The notes beneath the pieces were generated by a model. The model searched no databases. It had not been told where the DNA came from and saw only the letters and a list, made by a program, of their open reading frames with translations. The translations under genes were made by a program, and so were the position numbers. 64,000 nucleotides of DNA from Mactra quadrangularis (taxonomy: Eukaryota; Mollusca; Bivalvia; Venerida; Mactridae): contig CM046303.1 of assembly GCA_025267735.1 (NCBI GenBank), positions 67,719,034 to 67,783,033 of the forward strand, read 5' to 3'. Positions within the stretch are counted from its first letter, which is position 1. Each line of letters begins with the position of its first letter. Shown here in pieces: positions 57,690-64,000 of the stretch.

Positions 57690-57997
57690 TGTTGTTGTTT
57701 TTTTTTGTTGGGTTTAAAGCTATAGCAACACATTGTATAAATTATATCATAGTGGTCAGTCCATCTATTCACTGAAAGGCTAAATCTTTGGATTTAGCTG
57801 TTAACCAACTACTAGACACATACTTCCTTCAGCGACTGACTACTGCCCTACATGATTTAGAATCAATAGTAGGAGGGAGAAAGGCCAAAGAAAATTATTT
57901 CTAACCAAACTTCACAAAAGTATCAAGCGGGAATCGAACCTATGACCCCTTGATCAGTAAACTTGTGCGCTACTGACTGAGCTACCCTGGAGGGCTT
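57690..57997 (-). mobile_element. SINE family B, minus strand
   Basis: Minus-strand head GCCCTCCAGGGTAGCTCAG and GGTTCGATTCCC; tail TTTAAACCCAACAAAAAAAA. Confidence 0.88.
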
Positions 57998-58019
57998 CTA
58001 GTGTGTTTCTGTTAACCAA

Positions 58020-58335
58020 GCTGCCCTGAGCTAGCTCAGTTGGTAGCACGCAAGTGTACTGATCGAGGGGTTGGGGTTCGATTCCTGGGCGGGGCATACT
58101 TTTGTGGAGCTTCGTCTTGAAATTATTTCTACCGTCATTCTCCCACCTACCTAATGATTTTTAATTATGTAGGGCAGTTGTCAGTCACTGACAAAAGTAT
58201 GCACTTAGTAGTTGGTTAACAGCTAAATCCAGATATTTAGCCTTTCTAGGAACAGTGAAGTAGGTGACTTACTGCTGTTAAATGACCTATACAATGTGTT
58301 GCTAAGGCTTTAAACCCGACAAAAACAAAACGAAT
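58020..58335 (+). mobile_element. SINE family B, plus strand
   Basis: Head GCCCTGAGCTAGCTCAGTTG and GGTTCGATTCC; tail AAACCCGACAAAAACAAAAC. Head-to-head with the previous copy, 22 bp apart. Confidence 0.9.
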
Positions 58336-59350
58336 GAAATGTGTTATTGTATACCAAGGTTCATTTATACATGGAATAGATTAGCTTCAGGAGATGATGG
58401 AAATTTACTATGTTGATAATTTTGAAGATGTTAGCACTCATTAAGTTTGTGATAACATTTTATTTTTTAGCACTTTTTTACTGTTAAAATGTTTACCAAC
58501 ATTTATCTCAGACTTATTTACTCTTCAAGCTCATCTAACAAGCTTTCCCAGAGTTGGTTCCTTACCAGGTTTTACTTGAGGTAGAATTCTACTTAAATAC
58601 AAAACCAAACAAAAATACAAATGATCACAGATAATTTTCTAAGAAAACTGGTTTCTCATGGTACATTGTGATTCTAATATTTTCACAGCATCAGAATTTT
58701 TAATTTATTTTTAGATATTGACTATTGTTTTTCATGGACAATTTAGATCTAACACTACTTTCATATCAAAGGGAGATAATAAAACACTTGCATTGTAGGT
58801 TTCATTAATAATGTTACAACTAAATGTTCTTTTTGGTTTGTCCAAGACTCAAAGCTAATTGTGATGACTTTCATCCCTAACAATACTAATATTACAGTGT
58901 AAATGTCAGGTATATGAAAGTGTTAAAGTGTCCTTAAAGCAAACTGAATCAACAATTCTCAATATTAGGAAATAAGAAAAAATCGGAAAACAAATCATTA
59001 CAATGCTTAAAACTGATTGGTTGATTCTGGTGTCTTGTAGAAAGATAGGAACAACTGAACATCTATAGATGATTTATAGTATCAATAAATCAATGTTTTA
59101 TTGTTTTTTATCATTTATTGTTGTTATGAACACACATGTATTTGAATAGGCCTGTCTCATCTTTATTGATTAATATTGTAGAGATATCAGTAATCATAAC
59201 TTTTTCTTCGTCTCAATCTTGTACTGTAAATGAACTTTACAAACAAAAACTTGGCATTGAAGGCAAAAGTGTGTTGCATTCAAATGGCATTGCTTTAGAA
59301 TCATGAGAGTTGATACTTGTGGGCGTTTACCATTGTTTAAATGGAAATGT
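58336..59350. other. No gene seen
   Basis: AT-rich unique sequence. Confidence 0.4.
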
Positions 59351-59356
59351 GATTTT

Positions 59357-59432
59357 TCGGCGCAGCTGTCTATGCCAACTGTTGACCTATGTTTTCGGCG
59401 CAGCTGTCTATGCCAACTGTTGACCTATGTTT
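59357..59432. repeat. 37-bp tandem duplicate
   Basis: TTCGGCGCAGCTGTCTATGC and the following 17 bases occur twice in a row without change. Confidence 0.9.
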
Positions 59433-59549
59433 TTAACCAATAAAATTTGCTCTAGCATTTCTGTTTGTCAAATGGTATCGAGAAATGAATAAAATATATG
59501 ATACTATTGGTTGTCCCATATATTCACTATGCGGGTCCCGGGTAGCGAT

Positions 59550-59617
59550 GGTTGCCTGCAAGACTGTAGTAACTTGCTCTTTAACTCAATGCACTTACTA
59601 CAGTATTGCGGGCAACC
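59550..59617. mobile_element. 68-bp palindromic mini-element, second copy
   Basis: GGTTGCCTGCAAGACTGTAG / CTACAGTATTGCGGGCAACC; opposite orientation to 27554-27621. Confidence 0.7.
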
Positions 59618-59997
59618 TGCAAATTATGGTCCCATATTTTCTATTTGGGGTGCCGAGATAAACAAACATATTTTTCATAATTTGATTATTTGATTTGTGA
59701 AATTGAGATTTTATTGTAGTTTGAAATCATATTTTTTATTCCCTGGCAGATTTAAATAAAATGAACCCTGCACAGCACAGAATATATTGTATTTATTGCA
59801 ATACTTTATTAAAATATTTAATTTAATGTCAAAGGTGTAAGTCCTTATAAAAAACTCTTTTTAAGCCAGGTAGAAAATATAATCCAGTTGCATGGTAATT
59901 TAGCTGTTAAGTGTGTTAAGATACAAATGAATGAAACCTACTTTTAGATTTATACTAATTTATTACAACTTAAATCAATCACTTTCGAGTCTGCTTC

Positions 59998-60142
59998 TTG
60001 GTCCCCAGTACTGAGCTTGTAGGATAAAGTTTCTTGCACAAGGAAACACCAGAGTAAGTTATGGATGGGATTCAAGCCAACACAAAGCTGGCTATCCAAT
60101 GATTACCAGTCCAATGTTGTAACCACTTTGTCACGCCCACTC
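59998..60142 (-). mobile_element. tRNA-derived SINE fragment, minus strand
   Basis: Minus strand: GTGACAAAGTGGTTACAAC (A-box-like), GGCTTGAATCCC (B-box-like), then TTGTGCAAGAAACTTTATCC, related to the family V body. Confidence 0.55.
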
Positions 60143-60610
60143 CTAGTCCTTCCTTGTTTGGATTATAAAACTTCATTATTGATTGTTACAAAGGGTCATT
60201 ATCTGGTATTTTTACCTTTTCTTGTCCTCAAACATTTGAATATTTGAATATAAATAATAAACTGTTTGAAGCATGCTGTGTAAGCAAATAACACTAAGTT
60301 TTCTTTATTGATTCCATATAAAGTTGTGTCTTTCTTTCGTGCTTGTTGTTATACATATCCAAAGGTATAATAATAACACTATTTGATTATTTTCTTTTTG
60401 TAAGGTATACATTTTAAAGAATGATATATGTTTGAGATATAAACAGATATCCAGCTGGCAACTGTAGTCAATATGAAATTGAACCAGACGTATGTTTGTT
60501 CACCTTACATTAAAAAGTGTCTCAAGTTTGATCTGAAAGGTTGACATTTGTACAATCTTGTTTAGTGTTTCTATATCTCATTCATTTGTTCATCCTCTAT
60601 ATTGACATTG

Positions 60611-60675
60611 GGCACCACAAATATTTGGTTAATATATCCATCACATTCTTGGTTAATATATCCATCACATTCTGG
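60611..60675. repeat. 24-bp tandem duplicate
   Basis: TTGGTTAATATATCCATCAC plus ATTC, twice. Confidence 0.85.
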
Positions 60676-60822
60676 GACAGTTCCATGGTAAGTTGTCATT
60701 AATCTAGACCATAACCATTAGTGTTACCATTGTATATGATGATGAAATCTTGGAATTATCACTAACATTTTTTTATATTTCAATAAAACTTACTTTGACC
60801 TAAGCTCATAGGTTCATAAGAC

Positions 60823-61086
60823 GTATTGTGCGTAAAGTTTGACCCCGATCTGACCTTTCACATTTGCATCTACTAATTATCTTACACATTTCCCTATGAA
60901 AATCAGTACCACGCCTATTCTACACTTCGGCAGCAATTGTAAAATTATAGAAGTATGTATATGTGTTAAATTTCAACACATAATCCTCACGGCCACGGTG
61001 TTGTCGAGCATTAATACTACATTCGTATTCAATATAATGAATATTCTTGCATAAAGGTCAGGTCGGGGTCAAACTTGCCGCACAAT
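60823..61086. mobile_element. MITE, family Q, 264 bp
   Basis: 36-bp inverted ends: GTATTGTGCGTAAAGTTTGA / TCAAACTTGCCGCACAATAC, then GACCTGACCTTT-type sequence. Interior has CTACATTCGTATTCAATATA. Related to 43391-43884. Confidence 0.85.
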
Positions 61087-61365
61087 ACTTGTATATTTGC
61101 CAAACAGTGTTAACATGAAGTTCTCATTTATTCTATCTATGTTGTTGATAATCATATGGTGATTGTTGGAATAGTCATTATAAACAAAAAGCCGAGGGAG
61201 CTTGGTGCCAACAGCAATCAGAATACACATATTATCAATGTTTGTGTGAACAATTTTTTTCCTCAGTTAATCTTTATGAATTTGAACAGACATTAAACAC
61301 TGTATGTAAAACTGTTGATACTTTATGTTTTAGTTAGTTCTTTTTTAAAGTTAAAGTGCAGTTTA

Positions 61366-61590
61366 AAGTCTGCTTCCATATACATGTTCAACCGACTTTA
61401 CAATCTTGTACAATAACTCCAGATAATTGAAATCACCCTCAGGCAGGCGACCCCTCAACAGTACCCATTTACACCTGGGTCGAGTGGAACAATTGAAGGT
61501 AAATTTCTTGCTCAAGGAAATTAGCAGTGCCCTCGGTGGGGATCGAACACGGGTCCTACCACTGGACCACTGCTTCTTCATATCTTTTGC
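61366..61590 (-). mobile_element. SINE family V, minus strand
   Basis: Minus strand: GCAGTGGTCCAGTGGTAGG (A box), CGTGTTCGATCCCC (B box), body CCTTGAGCAAGAAATT and CCACTCGACCCAGGTGT. Confidence 0.85.
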
Positions 61591-63510
61591 CAAATGCCCT
61601 TTGCAGCAGCATGGCTCAGTTTTTTAAGGCAATTAATACAAATGCACATGTCTATGGCAATGAAACATTCATATATGGTTTCATATAAAACAAGTTTACA
61701 ACAATTGTCGTTTAGTTGATGCTGCTGTGTATGGTTGCCCTGAAGAATACCTAAGAGGTAGAGTTGTCTGCTGTTTTTGAGGCTATACCAAAAATTACAA
61801 TGCCGGAGGAAGAACATTGTCGACCCTGACTCTGCTGCACAGTTAGTTGTGTCCGTGAGCATGCCCTGTTTTAGATAATATACTGTGTAGAGACTTATAG
61901 AGGTTATAAATAAGAGCATGCCCATAGATTTTTACTATGTCTATGGCCATAACTTTATGTAGCTGACAATCATAAGTAAAAACATAGTATTTCAACATAT
62001 TTTATGGTAAGAATATTGTCGGCATAAGTTCTTTCACAGTATCTGTCAATTATTTTATATTGACTTTATGATGTATTACAGTTGTCTAATACTTTGATTT
62101 CTATTGTTGTTCCAGTTATAGTGTCATCACGATCTATATCAGTTATTTCATAAGATAGATGATACAGTATTATGTTGATATCCCCTAGAGTACATGTATT
62201 ATTATAATGGTAATTGAGTATATAATATTACACTGATGTCCTGCTGACATGTGTATTAGCGAAATCAATTATACATTGATTTTATCAAATTCTTTATCAA
62301 TGTTGACATTATTATTCGCTTTGTTGCAATTTCAGTAAATGATTCTCCTTCGTCATTTCTGTAGAAACAGAGAACTACTATTTGCTATTTATACAATTTT
62401 TGATAAAAGCAACATACTGCATATTGTAAATGCATCATTTAACCTGGGTTAAACCCCCAGTGGCTGTTATTTTGTTACCATAAGTTTGAAGGCAGTAACC
62501 CTTTTGGTTCTTGTTTATGTTATTTGTTGTTCTGTGATTTTACTATTGTTGATATATATTCAGACTCCGTGTTGAGTAAAGTTTATGTTGTTTTCATTCA
62601 TTATCTTAGTTAGGGGTTTGTACAAAAGTTAACAACAATCGGTCACATGGTTTGGTATAACAAGACATTTTACTCAGCTTCTTTTGAACTGTTCAACCAG
62701 AAAAGTAATATTAATGTCAATTGATAATAAAATGTGTTATTTCAACTGTTAGGACACAATGCAAATGATGCATGCTAATGAGTAAATATATTGACAAGGA
62801 GACAAATGTCTATGTTTTAATTTCACATATTCGTCAATTTTGAAATTCCTATTCCAGTATGCTCAGATAAGATGGTGATACTTTCAATGGAGAATAGCAG
62901 GACATTGCAACCTGCCCTGTTTCTCTCCCTCCTTTCCATCTTTGTCATTCCTATGCTGCAACTGTTACTTTGGAACATCAATCCTCTGATGCTTCTTGCC
63001 CCTTTTTGTTCTTTCTTGCCCAGTTTTTGAGCTTGAGAATAGTCACAAGATTTGGTAGTCTGTATATAATAGATATCACGAGATTATCAATATCACAATA
63101 TACGATTCATGGACATAATAGTTTAATGTAATATTATATTTTATTGAAATTCTTGGTTTCTTTGTTTTCATACATGAATAATTAATAACTTATGAATAGT
63201 AGCTCTATTTCAGTTATAAATGCAAACACTATGTAGGTTGTATTGGGCTTGGGTACTGTCACACCCTTATCTTAATCAATCAAAAACTATTCCATATTCC
63301 TTAATCAATTATGTCCCATTTATAGATATATAAACATATAATGAGTCGTGACTATTGTCTAAATTTAGATCTTGTACTAGTCCAGTAATATTAGCTCTGA
63401 TCAATATCTAACTATGTCATGGTGACTTAAAACATTTGCATTACATTTGTATTATCATTTTAAATCAAATTAAATTGTAACTAATTGTATTTAAAAGTTA
63501 TTTATAATAT
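61591..63510. other. No gene seen
   Basis: AT-rich unique sequence. The 115-codon minus ORF at 61925-61578 runs into the SINE head and is not supported as a gene. Confidence 0.4.
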
Positions 63511-63514
63511 AATA

Positions 63515-63590
63515 ATATTTTCCCACCACTGATGTGAATATTTATATTAGTGGCGTTAATTTATGTGCCACTGTCAGTTAAATAAAATTT
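63515..63590. mobile_element. Palindromic MITE, family P, right half
   Basis: CCACTGATGTGAATATT, AGTGGCGTTAATTTATGTGC and CCACTGTCAGTTAAATAAA. Confidence 0.6.
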
Positions 63591-64000
63591 ATGCTTGTTG
63601 GAAGTCCATTCTTTAATGATTAATTTAGATGTTGAATTTTAAGAAGTTAGCGTTTAATTTGAATTTCACTAAACTGCAATTCATCATCTTTCATTGTTTG
63701 AGATCTAAAGTCTTCCTACAATAAAGAAAATCATATTTCCTTAACCTTCATCTAGTCAAATTATACATTGCTGAGCATTTTTTGTTTCGTTTTTGGTATG
63801 TTTTTATTTCCTTCATCTACATAATGTTGAGAAATCTAAGTCTTTTGCGATGCCAATAGTGTTTGTGCAAACTCTCCATATTTCCCATTTCAAAGCATTT
63901 GATCAATGAGGAGGTGTCAACTGGATACACAATCTCTGCATTAAATAAATGGATATGATTTTCATACAACAATGTCAAATTTACATTATCAACCATGATA
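63591..64000. other. No gene seen
   Basis: AT-rich unique sequence to the window end. Confidence 0.4.

Noticed and set aside
61578..61925. 115-codon minus ORF as a host gene
   Set aside because: Its C-terminal end overlaps the SINE head and the rest has no recognisable motif.

Overview
The window looks like intron/intergenic DNA of an invertebrate animal, most likely a bivalve mollusc. It is AT-rich and dense in tRNA-derived SINEs, MITEs, non-LTR and LTR retroelements, and has no prokaryote-style gene order. The species is an inference; I could not run a search. No intact host gene is visible.

1-2.2 kb: the 5' part of a Ty3/gypsy-like element on the minus strand (gag, start of protease), running off the left edge. 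Its gag ends in a textbook -1 frameshift signal. 2.2-4.3 kb: AT-rich DNA with a dispersed repeat, two short hairpins and a few exon-like scraps.

4.3-18.9 kb is a nested retroelement stack, all minus strand. A CR1/L2/Jockey-type LINE (endonuclease plus reverse transcriptase, inactivated) is split by a 7.2 kb env-bearing LTR retrovirus-like element (5626-12851). That element has 730-bp LTRs with a 9-bp terminal inverted repeat, a GTAT target duplication, gag with two zinc knuckles, a TTTAAAC -1 frameshift signal with an 11-bp hairpin, protease, a truncated reverse transcriptase, an Env resembling the baculovirus F/errantivirus family, a small unknown ORF and an array of seven short hairpins before the polypurine tract. 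Env is interrupted by a SINE, and about half of pol is missing. A 3.47 kb segment (leader + LTR + LINE 5' half + an 80-codon exon-like ORF) is then repeated in tandem (11918-15388 and 15393-18861) at about 1% divergence; it may be a real duplication or an unmerged haplotype.

18.9-24.4 kb: a candidate first exon whose reading phase fits the duplicated exon, a GGTCCGTTTTGTCCC repeat cluster, a gypsy protease remnant, a broken TatD-like nuclease ORF, a large inverted repeat, a miniature LTR-like pair and a Tc1/mariner fossil.

24.4-64 kb: no gene that I can support. The content is SINEs of at least four families, several palindromic MITE families (one with consistent 9-bp target duplications), a MITE whose inverted repeat has been amplified into a 20-unit minisatellite (49.7-50.3 kb), a 33-bp minisatellite (40.4-40.7 kb), a foldback element with a nested MITE (43.1-44.0 kb), an inverted SINE pair (57.7-58.3 kb) and long AT-rich unique stretches.
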